Shown piece after piece: positions 41,454 to 51,430 of a stretch of DNA of 64,000 nucleotides (positions are counted from its first letter, which is position 1; each line of letters starts with the position of its first letter). A program made the position numbers and the translations under genes. Under the pieces are notes generated by a model. That model was not told where the DNA came from and made no database searches. It saw only the letters and a list, made by a program, of their open reading frames with translations. Source of the stretch: Planctomycetota bacterium (lineage in GTDB: Bacteria > Planctomycetota > UBA1135 > UBA2386); contig JAEUHS010000052.1 of the NCBI GenBank assembly GCA_016794035.1, positions 1 to 64,000 on the forward strand, in the 5' to 3' direction.

Positions 41454-42344
41454 ATGATCGACCTGCATCGACTGGCCGGCTTCCATCTCGTCGCCACCCA
41501 GGGCGGCTATGCGCGCGCGGCTCGCGCCGCCAGCTACCCGATCACCCAACCGGCGCTGCACCAGCAGGTGAGGAAGCTCGAGGCCGAGGTCGGCCTGCAG
41601 CTGCTGGAGCGGGTCGGCAAGGACCAGATGCGGCCGACGCCGGCCGGCGCGCACCTGCTCGCGTTCGTGGCGCCGTTCCTGCGCGATCTGCCGCAGGTGG
41701 TGCAGAGCCTGCGCACCGGTGAGTTCGACGGCGCGCTGTCGATCCAGGCCGAGTCGCTGCTGATCCGGCAGCTGCTGCCGGACTGGCTGCTGGCGTTCCG
41801 CCGGCGGCGGCCGCGGGCGCAGCTGCATCTGCAGGAACTGCTGCAGACCGACGTCTCGCTCTTGCGCACCGGTCGGGCCGACGTGCTGGTCGCCTACCTG
41901 CCCGAGGTGCCCGACGACATCGCCAGCCAGGTCGTGGCGGAGGTGCATCCGTGCCTGGTCGTGCCGCGCGATCGCGCCGGCGCGCGCGGCCGGGCGCCGG
42001 CGCTGGCGACGCTGACGGACCTGCCGTTCCTGAGCTACCCGGTCGGCAGCCGACAGTATTCCCTGCAGCTGCAGGCCCTGATCGGCCACGGCGTCGAGCC
42101 CGTGCAGACCATCAGCCTGGACTCGGCGGACCTGATCCTCGGCTTCGTCGAGTCCGGCATGGGCTGGTCGCTGGTGCCGAGCCTGGACCCGGGCGGTCCG
42201 GCCGGACGCCGGCTGGCTGCGTTCCCATGGGGCCGTCCGCGCGTCACCTTCCCGGTCCGCCTCGCCTGGCGGCGCGACGCGCCCGCGAACCCGGTGCTCG
42301 ATGCGCTGATCGCCTGCGCGCCGAAACCACCGCGGCGCAGATGA
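41454..42344 (+). CDS. LysR-type transcriptional regulator
   Basis: The 296-residue protein has the LysR winged helix-turn-helix at residues 3-60 (LAGFHLVATQGGYARAARAA, then PITQPALHQQVRKLEAEVGL). The co-inducer-binding domain follows at about 90-290, with ESLLIRQLLPDWLLAFRRRR at its start. Such proteins bind upstream of a divergent gene, here the Aas-like gene, and respond to a small ligand that cannot be guessed from the sequence. The start is set by MIDLHRLAGFHLV, a normal LysR N-terminus. Confidence 0.92.
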   Translation: MIDLHRLAGFHLVATQGGYARAARAASYPITQPALHQQVRKLEAEVGLQLLERVGKDQMRPTPAGAHLLAFVAPFLRDLPQVVQSLRTGEFDGALSIQAESLLIRQLLPDWLLAFRRRRPRAQLHLQELLQTDVSLLRTGRADVLVAYLPEVPDDIASQVVAEVHPCLVVPRDRAGARGRAPALATLTDLPFLSYPVGSRQYSLQLQALIGHGVEPVQTISLDSADLILGFVESGMGWSLVPSLDPGGPAGRRLAAFPWGRPRVTFPVRLAWRRDAPANPVLDALIACAPKPPRRR

Positions 42345-42406
42345 GTCGCGGCGGCCCGGGCCGTAGTCTGGCCGGGGAGCTACGATCGGCGCGCGCCGAG
42401 GATCGA

Positions 42407-45115
42407 ATGGACAAGAAGGTACTGCTGCTGTCATCGCTGCTGGCACTGCTGCTGTTCTGCGTCGTCGGTGCCTGGTGGCTGTCGGGCGAGACGACGATCT
42501 CGGTGGCCCACGCCGCCGATGCAGCGGCGCCGCGCGGCGCCGTGCCGTCCGATGCGAGGCCCGACACCGGCGCCGCCGCGGCGACGCCGGCGCCGTCGAC
42601 GGCCGGTCCGGTGCGAGCCACCGCGGCGGCGGCCAGCGCGTCGGGGCTGCCGTTCCCCGCGGACGCGACCTGGGTGCCGGTGCTCGTCGTCGACAAGGTG
42701 ACGCGCGCACCGGTCGCCGGCGCCGAGGTCGGCTGGGTCGGCGAGACGATCGAGGCGTACTTCGAGTCGATGGACCAGTTCGACGTCGACACGATCTTCG
42801 TCTGGCGATCGCTCGACCTGCAGATCGACCGCGCCGGCTGGCGCACCACGACCGACGAGAACGGCATCGCGCGCGTCACCTTCCAGCGGTGGACCACGGT
42901 CGTCGCCGCCGACGCGGGCCGCTACGGTCAGCTGCACCTGCACGAGAACACGCTCGCGCCACCCGGCGGCTGGGTGCTCGAACTGGGGCCGGAACTCGCG
43001 CTGACGGTGCAGGTGGTCGACGAGCAGGGCACCCCGGCCGCCGACGTGCTGCTGGCGGTCGGCGTGGTCGACGAAGGCGAACGCATGCACTTCTGGGGCT
43101 GGGGACCGATCGCCCGCACCAGGGCGCCGGACGGCATCGCGGTGCTGCGCCATCTGCAGCAACTGGCGGACGACGAGGCGGGCGGCGCGACCGAACCCGG
43201 ATCGGCGCCGCGCTGGCGCGCGCGCACCTACGTGCCGGGCCACGACGACCCGGGCGTGCCGTTCGCGCTCGATGCACTGCCGGACGAGCCGATCGTGCTG
43301 CGGCTGCCGGCGTGCGGCCGCGTGCGCGCGCGTGCCGAGGTCGGTGGCCGCCCGGCGCCGGGGTTCGCCGGCGCCGGCCTGGCCGAGTTCGTCGAACAGC
43401 AGCGCGGCTGGCGACCGGACTACGTGCACCTGTACCGGCCGATCGACGCCGATGGCTGGGTGCGCTTCGCCCACGTGCCGCTCGGTCGCGAGTTCCACGC
43501 CAGCAGCCACGGCAACGGCACGCTGTCGACGCGCTTCACCGGCCCGATCGCGCGCGACCAGGAGGTCACCGTCGTGATCACGCCCTCGACGGACACCATG
43601 CTGCTGAGCGGCCGCATGCTCGAGGCGGAGCGCCAGCCGATGCGCCACACGACGTTCCAGCTCGACGCCGAAGGCCCGCAGATCCACGCCTACGCCGGCT
43701 TCCGCACCGACGACCAGGGCCGCTTCCTGGTCGCGGTCGGCAGTTCGTGCGACGACAACCTGGTCGAACAGCTGCGGTTCGAGAACGAGCGCCGCGGCCG
43801 CCCCCCGCTGCGCCTCGAACTGCCGCCGCGCACGCTGCGGCAGGGCGTCGAGGACCTGGGTGACCTGGTGATGTCCGGCGGCAAGCTGATCGTCGCCGGC
43901 ACGTTCGTCGACGCCGACGGGCCGCATCGCAAGGACGTGTCGTTCTGGCTCGAACGCTTCGAGCCGACCGCGGAACCGGGCGAGGCCTGGCAGGGCGTGC
44001 ACGACGTGCTGCAGCACCAGGACGGCACCGGCCGCTTCGAACTGCGCGGCGACGTCGCACCGGGGCGTCTGCGGCTGGCGTTCGGCACCCACGACAAGCT
44101 GCCGATGGAACCCGTGGAGTTCGAGGTCGGCGCCGAGCACCTCGAGATCCGCCTCGCGACCGGCCATGCGTTGGCGGCGACCATCCTGCAGAACAAGGGC
44201 GCACCGGCGGAGGGCCTGTATGCGGTGCTGCAACCGGCGGGACCGATCGCCGATGCCGAGCAGTGGCGCCGCGACGAGGACCGCTTCCGCGTCGATCCGT
44301 GGAGCGAGGACGGCGAACGGCTGTTCCTCCAATGGCCGGCGCTGCCCGCGGGCAGCTACACGCTGGCGCTGCACCTGTGGACGCGCGCCGAGCCGATCCT
44401 GCGGCTCGCCGACGTGCAGGTACCGGGGCCGGCCGCCGGCGACCCCCGGCTCGCGGACATCGACCTGCGCGCTGCCGTGCGCACCGTGGTGCTGAGCCTG
44501 TTCGGTGCCGACGGCAGGCCGATCGAGTCGCCCGAAGGCGTGGCGTTCGCGACCGACCAGGATCCCGCCGCGACCTGGCAGGGCATGCAGATCTACGACA
44601 CGCCGACGAAGCTGCTGCTGCCGGCCGGCGGCACCAGCGAACTGCTGCTGGGTCTGCGCGGCTTCCAGCCGCGGCGCGTGCTGGTCACCGGCGACCGGCT
44701 CGACGTCCGCCTCGACCCGTGGCCGACGCTCGAGATCGTCGTCGCCGGCGTGCCGGAGCTGCCGGCGAAGGCCAAGGTGCTGGCCCATCTGCGACCGACG
44801 ACGCCGAACGAGGCGCCGTATCGTGCGCAGTGGTCCAGGGGCCAGCGCGGCGAGTACTTCGACGTGCCGCGGCAGGGCGGCGAAGTCGTCGCCGGGCGCG
44901 CCACCGTCGCCGTGGGCCAGGGCCCGCATCGCGTCGAGCTGGAGCTGGTCGGCTTCCACGAACGCATTCCGCTGCCGGGCGCCGAACCGGGGCTGGTGCT
45001 GCCCAACAGCGGCCGCGTGCAGGTGGCGGTGCCGGCACCGTCGTGGACCGCGGCGCTCGAGCAGTTCGAGCAGGCACGGGATCGGCAGCAGGAGCGTCGG
45101 CAGCGGCGCCGGTGA
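42407..45115 (+). CDS. Envelope protein with carboxypeptidase-regulatory/Ig-like repeats
   Basis: The 902-residue protein has a single membrane segment or uncleaved signal (residues 3-25, KKVLLLSSLLALLLFCVVGA) and an Ala/Pro/Thr-rich linker (30-80). About seven beta-sandwich modules follow, resembling carboxypeptidase-regulatory domains, each with a V-x-D-x-x-T/G-x-P-x-A-G-A-x-V type start, for example VVDKVTRAPVAGAEVGWV and VVDEQGTPAADVLLAVGV. No enzyme motif is visible. It is likely a periplasmic or surface adhesion/scaffold protein. The same general architecture occurs in the protein at 49026-50954. The C-terminus (ARDRQQERRQRRR) is strongly basic. Confidence 0.78.
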   Translation: MDKKVLLLSSLLALLLFCVVGAWWLSGETTISVAHAADAAAPRGAVPSDARPDTGAAAATPAPSTAGPVRATAAAASASGLPFPADATWVPVLVVDKVTRAPVAGAEVGWVGETIEAYFESMDQFDVDTIFVWRSLDLQIDRAGWRTTTDENGIARVTFQRWTTVVAADAGRYGQLHLHENTLAPPGGWVLELGPELALTVQVVDEQGTPAADVLLAVGVVDEGERMHFWGWGPIARTRAPDGIAVLRHLQQLADDEAGGATEPGSAPRWRARTYVPGHDDPGVPFALDALPDEPIVLRLPACGRVRARAEVGGRPAPGFAGAGLAEFVEQQRGWRPDYVHLYRPIDADGWVRFAHVPLGREFHASSHGNGTLSTRFTGPIARDQEVTVVITPSTDTMLLSGRMLEAERQPMRHTTFQLDAEGPQIHAYAGFRTDDQGRFLVAVGSSCDDNLVEQLRFENERRGRPPLRLELPPRTLRQGVEDLGDLVMSGGKLIVAGTFVDADGPHRKDVSFWLERFEPTAEPGEAWQGVHDVLQHQDGTGRFELRGDVAPGRLRLAFGTHDKLPMEPVEFEVGAEHLEIRLATGHALAATILQNKGAPAEGLYAVLQPAGPIADAEQWRRDEDRFRVDPWSEDGERLFLQWPALPAGSYTLALHLWTRAEPILRLADVQVPGPAAGDPRLADIDLRAAVRTVVLSLFGADGRPIESPEGVAFATDQDPAATWQGMQIYDTPTKLLLPAGGTSELLLGLRGFQPRRVLVTGDRLDVRLDPWPTLEIVVAGVPELPAKAKVLAHLRPTTPNEAPYRAQWSRGQRGEYFDVPRQGGEVVAGRATVAVGQGPHRVELELVGFHERIPLPGAEPGLVLPNSGRVQVAVPAPSWTAALEQFEQARDRQQERRQRRR

Positions 45116-45180
45116 ATGCACGCGAGCCGCGGCTTGCGCGGCGGACGATCGCGGCCCACGATGCGCCCTCGAACCGCACC

Positions 45181-45417
45181 GTGAGCGACGCCCCCATCCA
45201 ATCCGTCTCGATCGAGGCCGGCTGCATCTCCTGCAAGCTGTGCCAGGACATCGCGCCGGAGGTGTTCCGCGTCGACGACGATGCCGATTGCGTGGTGCTG
45301 GCGGACGCCGCCCGACACTTCACGACCCGGCGCGAGGACATCGAACAGGCCGCGCGCGACTGCCCGGTCGAGGTGATCAGGCTCGAACGCGCGGCGGCGC
45401 CGGCATCGCGGACCTGA
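45181..45417 (+). CDS. Single-cluster ferredoxin
   Basis: The 78-residue protein has CISCKLCQDIAPEVF near residue 16 and a fourth cysteine in CPVEVI near residue 62, the layout of small bacterial [4Fe-4S] ferredoxins with one cluster (the Cys-x2-Cys-x2-Cys triad and remote Cys-Pro). It is a soluble cytoplasmic electron carrier. GTG at 45181 is the chosen start. A GTG at 45112 that overlaps the stop of the preceding gene (GTGA) would add 23 basic residues. A partner enzyme is not evident. Confidence 0.87.
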   Translation: MSDAPIQSVSIEAGCISCKLCQDIAPEVFRVDDDADCVVLADAARHFTTRREDIEQAARDCPVEVIRLERAAAPASRT

Positions 45418-45438
45418 TGCCGGCGGTGAGCCGCGCGA

Positions 45439-48400
45439 TCAGGCGTTCGGCGTCGTCACCGAGACGTTGAAGTACTTCGCCGCCGGATGGTGGCAGATGA
45501 TCGCCGAGGTGCTCTGTTCCGGATGCAGCTGGAACTCCTCGCTGAGCGTGACGCCGATGCGCGACGCCTCGAGCAGCGGCAGCAGCTTGGCCTGGTCCTC
45601 GAGGTTCGGGCAGGCCGGATAGCCGAACGAATAGCGGCTGCCCTGGTACTTCTGCTTGAACAGGTCGTCGATCGCGTCGGCGTCGTGGACGGCGATGCCG
45701 AGCTGCTGGCGCATGCGCTTGTGCCAGTACTCGGCGAGCGCCTCGGCCCCTTCGACCGACAGGCCGTGGAAGTGCAGGTAGTCGTCGTAGCGGTTCTCAC
45801 GGAACAGCCGCTCGCTCTCCTGCGTCGCCACGGCGCCCATCGTCACCAGCGAGAAGCCGACGACGTCGATGCGCCCGCTGTCCCTGCTGGCGAAGAAGTC
45901 GGCCAGGCAGAGGCGGCGGCCGCCGGTCTGGCGCGGGAAGTCGAAGCGGCACAGCTCGCGCGCAGTGTCCTGCGGATCGAGCACGATCAGCGTGTTGCGG
46001 TCGCTGACACAGGGCCAGTAGCCGTAGACGACGCGCGGCTCCAGGGTCTTGTCGGCACGCACCCGCTGCTGCCATTCGCGGAAGCGCGGCTCGACGAACT
46101 CGGCGACGAACTTCAGGTACTCGGCCTCGCCGCGCTTGCCCTGGCGGTACTGCCACTGCAGCCGGAACAGCGCCTTCTTGTTGACGTACTGCAGCACCGT
46201 GCCGAGGTCGAGCTCCGCCGGGCCGACCACCGCGGCGCCCCAGAACGGCGGCTTCGGGATCGTCACGGCCGGCTCGACGCCGCTGTCGACGTACTCGGTG
46301 AACGCGTGCTCGAGCAGCTTCTCCTTCTCGGCACGCGTCATGCGTCGGTGGCTGGTCACGCGCTTCTGCGGCGTCTGCGTCTGCGTGACCGTCTTGGCCT
46401 TCGCGCGACCGGTCAGCTCGTCCATGATGTGCAGGCCGGAGAACGCGTCGGCGCCGTAGTAGACCGGACCGCTGGTGTAGGCGGCGCGCAGGTCCTGCTC
46501 GACGTAGTGGCGATTCAGCGCCGCGCCGCCGCAGACGACCGGCACGGTCAGCGCGCGCTGGCTCATCAGCTCGAGGTTCTCCTTCATCACCACGGTCGAC
46601 TTGACCAGCAGCCCGCTCATGCCGATCGCGTCGGCCTTGTGCTCCTTGGCGGCTTCGAGGATCTGTTCGACCGGCACCTTGATGCCGAGGTTGACGACCC
46701 GGTAGCCGTTGTTGCTGACGACGATGTCGACCAGGTTCTTGCCGATGTCGTGCACGTCGCCACGCACGGTCGCGAGCACCATCGTACCCTTGGTCTCGCC
46801 CTCGACCTTCTCCATGAACGGCTGCAGGTAGGCGACCGCGGCCTTCATGCACTCGGCGCTCTGCAGCACGAACGGCAGCTGCATCTCGCCGCTGCCGAAC
46901 AGCTCGCCGACGACCTTCATGCCGTCGAGCAGGATGTCGTTGACGATCTCGAGCGGCTTGTACTTCTCGCGCGCCTCGTCGAGGTGCTTGCCGATGCCGA
47001 TCTTCTTGCCGTCGATGATGCGCTTCTTCAGCCGCTCTTCGATCGACAGCGTGTTCTCGTCGGCGGCCGCGCCCATGTCGACGCGTTTCTTGCTGGTGAA
47101 GCGCTCGATGAACTCGAACAGCGGGTCGTAGCCCTCTTTCCGGCGATCGTAGATCAGGTCGAGCGTGATCCGCCGATCCTCGTCGTCGAGCTTGTGCGTC
47201 GGGATGATCTTGCTGGCGTGCACGATCGCGGCGTCGAGCCCGTGCTTGCGCGCCTCGGCCAGATAGACCGAGTTGAGGATCTGGCGCGGGTACGGGTCGA
47301 GGCCGAAGCTGATGTTCGACAGGCCGAGGATCGTGCGCACGCCCGGCAGGTGCCGCTTGATCAGCTCGATGCCCTTCAGCGTCTGCAGGCCGGCGTCGCG
47401 GGAGGCCTCGTCGCCGGAGCCGATCGTGAAGGTCAGCGGATCGAAGATCAGGTCGCCCGGCCGCAGTCCGTGGCGGTCGACGACGATGTCGTGCAGGCGC
47501 TTCGCGACCTCGAGCTTGCGCTCCGCGGTCTTCGCCATGCCGTCCTCGTCGATCGTCAGCGCGACGAACATCGCGCCATAGCGGCGCGCGAGCCGGCACA
47601 GCGCGTCGGCCTTGCCCTCGCCGTCCTCGAGGTTGATCGAGTTGATGATCGCGCGGCCCGGGATCGCCTGCAGCGCCTTCTCGACCACGTCGATCTGCGT
47701 GCTGTCGACCATCACCGGCGCCGTCACCTGCTGCACCAGCGGCTGCAGCAGCTGCAGCATGTCGCCCGCCTCGTCGCGGCCGACGTAGGCCATGCAGACG
47801 TCGAGCACGTGCGATCCCTCGTGCACCTGCTCCTTCGCCATCTGCAGCATGCCCTCGACGTCGCCGGCGAGCATCAGCTCCTTGAACTTCCGGCTGCCGT
47901 TCGCATTGGTGCGCTCGCCGACGATCAGCGGCCCGGAGTCCTGGTCGAGCGGCACCGAGTGGAACAGCGATGCCAGCTGTGGCTGGTAGTCGACCGGCCG
48001 CGCCGCCGGCACCAGGCCTTCGACCGCGGCCGCGACCGCCTGCACGTGTTCGGGCGTGGTGCCGCAGCAGCCGCCGACGACGCCGATGCCGAACTCCTGC
48101 ACGAAACGCGCCTGGAAGCGCGCCAACTCGGCCGGCGTCAGGTCGTAGACCGCGAGCCCGCCGACGTTGCGCGGCAGGCCGGCGTTGGGCATCACCATGA
48201 TCGTGCGCGTCGTGGTCTTGCCGAGGTGGCGCACCGACTCCTGCATCAGGTCGGGGCCGGTCGCGCAGTTGAGGCCGATCACGTCGACCGGCAGCGCCTC
48301 GAGCGTGGTGACCGCCGCGGCGATGTCGCTGCCGACCAGCATCGTGCCGGTGGTCTCGATCGTCACCGTGCAGAAGATCGGCACCTCGCGGCCCTCCTCC

Positions 48401-48966
48401 TGCATCGCGTCGCGCGCCGCGTTGATCGCGATCTTGACCTGCAGGATGTCCTGGCAGGTCTCGATGTTGAGGCAGTCGACGCCGCCGGCGATCAGGCCGC
48501 GGCAGTAGACCTTGTAGCCCTCGTACATCTGCTGCGTGCCGATGTGGCCCAACGTGACCAGCTTGGTGCCGGGCCCGACCGAGCCGGCGACGAAGCGCGG
48601 CCGCGCGTGGGTGGCCACGCGATTCGCCGCGTTGCGCGCCACCTCGGCGGCCAGGCGGTTGAGTTCGAACGCGCGGTGGCCGATGCCGAACTCGTCGAGC
48701 ACGTAGGGCAGGCCGCCGAACGAGTTGGTCTCGACGACGTCGGCGCCGGCCGCGAAGTAGCGTTCGTGGATCGCACCGATCACGTCGGGCCGGGTCTCGA
48801 CCAGCAGTTCGTTGCAGCCCTCGAGGCCACGGAAGTCGTCGAGCGTCAGCTGCGCCGACTGGATCTGCGTGCCCATGCCGCCGTCGAACACCAGCACGCG
48901 CTCCCGCAGGACGCGCAGGATCGGGAACTGCTCGAGGCGGGCGACGGGATCGAAACGGGGGGTCAT
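45439..48966 (-). CDS. metH: Cobalamin-dependent methionine synthase
   Basis: The 1175-residue protein is a complete MetH with all four modules. The homocysteine-binding domain (1-330) has zinc cysteines in GLNCATGPD near 232 and GGCCGTTPEH near 297. The methyltetrahydrofolate-binding domain (340-620) has the VGERTNANGS and NISFGL segments. The B12 domain (640-880) has the cobalt-ligand histidine in RGDVHDIGKNL near 737. The AdoMet reactivation domain (890-1175) has YSFGYPACPNL and IGVTLSEEFQLHPEQST. It makes methionine from homocysteine and 5-methyl-THF and needs cobalamin. The ATG at 48966 gives the standard N-terminus. Only 59 bp separate it from the upstream gene, so a cobalamin riboswitch does not fit there. 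Confidence 0.97.
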   Translation of the reverse strand: MTPRFDPVARLEQFPILRVLRERVLVFDGGMGTQIQSAQLTLDDFRGLEGCNELLVETRPDVIGAIHERYFAAGADVVETNSFGGLPYVLDEFGIGHRAFELNRLAAEVARNAANRVATHARPRFVAGSVGPGTKLVTLGHIGTQQMYEGYKVYCRGLIAGGVDCLNIETCQDILQVKIAINAARDAMQEEGREVPIFCTVTIETTGTMLVGSDIAAAVTTLEALPVDVIGLNCATGPDLMQESVRHLGKTTTRTIMVMPNAGLPRNVGGLAVYDLTPAELARFQARFVQEFGIGVVGGCCGTTPEHVQAVAAAVEGLVPAARPVDYQPQLASLFHSVPLDQDSGPLIVGERTNANGSRKFKELMLAGDVEGMLQMAKEQVHEGSHVLDVCMAYVGRDEAGDMLQLLQPLVQQVTAPVMVDSTQIDVVEKALQAIPGRAIINSINLEDGEGKADALCRLARRYGAMFVALTIDEDGMAKTAERKLEVAKRLHDIVVDRHGLRPGDLIFDPLTFTIGSGDEASRDAGLQTLKGIELIKRHLPGVRTILGLSNISFGLDPYPRQILNSVYLAEARKHGLDAAIVHASKIIPTHKLDDEDRRITLDLIYDRRKEGYDPLFEFIERFTSKKRVDMGAAADENTLSIEERLKKRIIDGKKIGIGKHLDEAREKYKPLEIVNDILLDGMKVVGELFGSGEMQLPFVLQSAECMKAAVAYLQPFMEKVEGETKGTMVLATVRGDVHDIGKNLVDIVVSNNGYRVVNLGIKVPVEQILEAAKEHKADAIGMSGLLVKSTVVMKENLELMSQRALTVPVVCGGAALNRHYVEQDLRAAYTSGPVYYGADAFSGLHIMDELTGRAKAKTVTQTQTPQKRVTSHRRMTRAEKEKLLEHAFTEYVDSGVEPAVTIPKPPFWGAAVVGPAELDLGTVLQYVNKKALFRLQWQYRQGKRGEAEYLKFVAEFVEPRFREWQQRVRADKTLEPRVVYGYWPCVSDRNTLIVLDPQDTARELCRFDFPRQTGGRRLCLADFFASRDSGRIDVVGFSLVTMGAVATQESERLFRENRYDDYLHFHGLSVEGAEALAEYWHKRMRQQLGIAVHDADAIDDLFKQKYQGSRYSFGYPACPNLEDQAKLLPLLEASRIGVTLSEEFQLHPEQSTSAIICHHPAAKYFNVSVTTPNA

Positions 48967-49025
48967 CGAGCGCAAACGGCGGCGCAGCATACGCCGCGCG
49001 GCCGATCCCCGGCCACGCTTTCCTG

Positions 49026-50954
49026 TCACCTCGGCGGCAGCTCCACGCGCAGCAGACCGCCCGCGCTGGGGATCGTCGCGTCGACGATCGCCGAGCGATG
49101 GCCCGGCGCGCTGACGTAGCACCGCATCGCACCGTGCGGCAGCCCGCGCAGGGCGACGCGGCCCTCGTTCGCCTCGGCGCAGTGGTCACCGACCACCACG
49201 GCAGCCGCCAGCGGCGTGCCATCGGGCGCGACGATGTCGAGGTCCAGCGCGCCGGCCGGCGGCACGATCGTCCACGGACCCGCACCTCGCAGCACGGTGC
49301 GGAACGGCAGCACGGACCCGCCGCGTTGCACGACGACCGCGTCGCCCTCGCGCAGGTCCGGGCCGAGCCACGCGCCGCCCTCGTCGACGGGCCAGCCGTG
49401 CGTGTCGCCGACCTCCTGCCAGCCGGGCCGCGCGAACGACACCTCGGCGTCCGGCAGCGGCGCACCGTTCGCATCGAGCACCCGCAGCTGCGGCGACCGC
49501 CCGACGACGACGTCGCCGAGGTCGACGCGCCCGCCGTATCCGGGCACCAGCACCCACAGCAGGCGGGACGGCGGCTCCTGGCCGGTCGTCGCCACCTCGA
49601 ACAGCTGCCAGCCACGTTCCACGTCGGCGGCGACCTCGAAGCCGGCGGCGGCAGCGTGCCACGGGCTGTCGTCGTCGCCATCGGACCACGAGTCCCGCCA
49701 GCGCACGCGCGCGGCGATCGGCGCGCCGGCGGCGTCGACGGCACGGCCGCTGACGCGCGCCTGCCGCGGCCAGCGCACGACCAGGGGATCCGGCACCGCG
49801 GCACCGTCCGCGAACGGGAACTCCCGCTCCTCGGCGCGCTGCTCGGCGTCCTCGGTCACGGTCAGCACGAACGGCGCCCCCACGGGCACCTCGACCTCGG
49901 CCGGATCCTCGCCGCCGCCGTCGGGCTGGCCCGGGTAGTAGACGGTCAGCGACACCACCTCGGTCGGCGCGTCCTCCACCAGCACGCGCACGCGCCGCGT
50001 CTGCGGCGGCACGGCCGGCGGATTCGCCGTCGTTTCGACCGGACCATGGTGCACCGCCGGGTCGCCGAGGTCCGGCAGGCGCAACGTCACCGGGTACGGG
50101 TCGGGCCCGTGCACGTCGAAGTAGACGTCGCGCCCGGTCGGCGTCACGACCTTGAACGGGTAGTCGTCGGGCCGCGCGCCGAGCACGGTGAACGAACCGT
50201 CGGCCGCGGTGCGGGCCCACGGCCCACGGTGCTTGCCGCCGCCGCAGACGAACGCGCCCGCGACCGGCTGGCCGTCGTGGTCGACGACGCGGCCGGTCTG
50301 CGCCGGCCCGAACGCGCACTGCACGACCATCGGCGGCTCGCCGGGCCGCCAGCGCACCGAGTCGTAGAAGAAGTGCAGCCCCGGGTGCTGCACGTAGAGG
50401 TCGGCGATGCCCTGCTGCGGGTCGATGCCGCGCAGCACCGCGAAGCCGTTCGCGGCGGCGGTCGCGGTGGCGATGTCGGGCGAGTGCCCGCAACCGCCGC
50501 AGAAGCCGATGCGCGCCCCACCGGCCGGCCGGCCCGCCCAGTCCTGGACCTCCAGCGGCACGTCGAACGTGCGGCCGAGGCGCCAGATCGGCGCGACGTG
50601 GTCGCCGCGTTCCGCCACCCCCAGCGTCGGGTGCTTCATCACCTGCCAGTACCAGCCGCGCTTGCCGTCCGGCTGCGGGATGCGCACGAAGCCGTCGGCG
50701 TCGCTGACGCCGCGGTGCGTGAACCAGAACTCGCCGGCGATCGGGTGGTCGCTCTCGGCGACCAGGAACACCTCGGCGCCGGCGATCGGCTCGCCGCTGA
50801 GGTCGTCGACCAGGCGCGTCAGATAGGGCCCGCTGCCGGTCGCGGTCGCGCCGGGGAACAGTTCGTCGGCGATGGTCACCTGTTGGGCGGACAGGCCGAC
50901 GGCGGCGAGCAGGGCGACGAACGGGAGACTGCAGCGCAGGAGGGACAGGTTCAT
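49026..50954 (-). CDS. Secreted carboxypeptidase-regulatory-type repeat protein
   Basis: The 642-residue protein has a signal peptide (residues 1-23, ending LSAQQ). Its beta-sandwich repeats of the carboxypeptidase-regulatory type include LVDDLSGEPIAGAEVFLVAE, VVDHDGQPVAGAFVCGGG and AVDAAGAPIAARVRW. Acidic and Pro-rich linkers separate them. A segment near residue 165 (IGFCGGCGHS) has two close cysteines. There is no catalytic motif. It probably acts at the cell surface. The gene is 59 bp upstream of metH but very different in function; the short gap may mean shared transcription. The flagellar fliN gene ends 84 bp upstream of its start. Confidence 0.8.
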   Translation of the reverse strand: MNLSLLRCSLPFVALLAAVGLSAQQVTIADELFPGATATGSGPYLTRLVDDLSGEPIAGAEVFLVAESDHPIAGEFWFTHRGVSDADGFVRIPQPDGKRGWYWQVMKHPTLGVAERGDHVAPIWRLGRTFDVPLEVQDWAGRPAGGARIGFCGGCGHSPDIATATAAANGFAVLRGIDPQQGIADLYVQHPGLHFFYDSVRWRPGEPPMVVQCAFGPAQTGRVVDHDGQPVAGAFVCGGGKHRGPWARTAADGSFTVLGARPDDYPFKVVTPTGRDVYFDVHGPDPYPVTLRLPDLGDPAVHHGPVETTANPPAVPPQTRRVRVLVEDAPTEVVSLTVYYPGQPDGGGEDPAEVEVPVGAPFVLTVTEDAEQRAEEREFPFADGAAVPDPLVVRWPRQARVSGRAVDAAGAPIAARVRWRDSWSDGDDDSPWHAAAAGFEVAADVERGWQLFEVATTGQEPPSRLLWVLVPGYGGRVDLGDVVVGRSPQLRVLDANGAPLPDAEVSFARPGWQEVGDTHGWPVDEGGAWLGPDLREGDAVVVQRGGSVLPFRTVLRGAGPWTIVPPAGALDLDIVAPDGTPLAAAVVVGDHCAEANEGRVALRGLPHGAMRCYVSAPGHRSAIVDATIPSAGGLLRVELPPR

Positions 50955-51037
50955 GCGGAGGGCGCGGCGCCAGCAAGTGCGGTGCCGTATCGTCGCAGGT
51001 CCGCCCGCGGCGCGCAGCGCGGCGCGCCGGTGTGTGG

Positions 51038-51430
51038 CTACCGCAGGCTCTCGAGCCGACCGGCCGCGTCCACCACCTGCGTGATGCGCAGGCCGTACGA
51101 GTCGTCCACCAGCACGACCTCGCCGCGCGCGACGAGCTTGCCGTTGACGCGCAGGTCGACCGGCTCCTCGGCCTTCTTGTCGAGCGAGATCACGCTGCCG
51201 GGCACCAGCCGCAGCACCTCGTCGAGGCTCATCTGCGCGCGCCCGACCTCGACCGAGATCGGGATCTCGACGTCGAGCAGCAGGTCCAGGTTGCGCGCGC
51301 TCTCGGCCTTGGCGCCGGGGCCGAGCTGGCCGAACGCGACCGGCTGCACCGCAGCGGCGGCCAGATCGGCCCCCGCCTTGGCGACGTCCGCCGCGTTCCA
51401 GTCCGCGTCCGAGAGGTTCTGCTCGCTCAT
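51038..51430 (-). CDS. fliN: Flagellar motor switch protein FliN
   Basis: The 130-residue protein has a variable Ala-rich N-terminus (1-45) and a C-terminal SpoA domain (LLDVEIPISVEVGRAQMSLD, LVPGSVISLDKKAEEPVDLR, then GEVVLVDDSYGLRI), the FliN signature. It forms the lower C-ring that carries CheY-P response and export-chaperone contacts. It is the last gene of the flagellar operon, and its ATG overlaps the fliM stop (ATGA at 51427-51430). Confidence 0.95.
   Translation of the reverse strand: MSEQNLSDADWNAADVAKAGADLAAAAVQPVAFGQLGPGAKAESARNLDLLLDVEIPISVEVGRAQMSLDEVLRLVPGSVISLDKKAEEPVDLRVNGKLVARGEVVLVDDSYGLRITQVVDAAGRLESLR

Noticed and set aside
37370-41497. Single minus-strand frame joining the Aas region with the FMN reductase
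   Set aside because: Only the last 190 residues are coding (FMN reductase). The rest is out of frame with the recognised MFS/acyltransferase/ligase protein.
48967-49025. Cobalamin riboswitch before metH
   Set aside because: The gap of 59 bp is too short for the roughly 200-base element and shows no B12-box-like sequence.
45487-49119. Plus-strand frame of 1210 codons opposite metH
   Set aside because: It is a shadow of metH. Its translation is rich in Arg, Val, Asp and His with no domain, as expected opposite a GC-rich gene.
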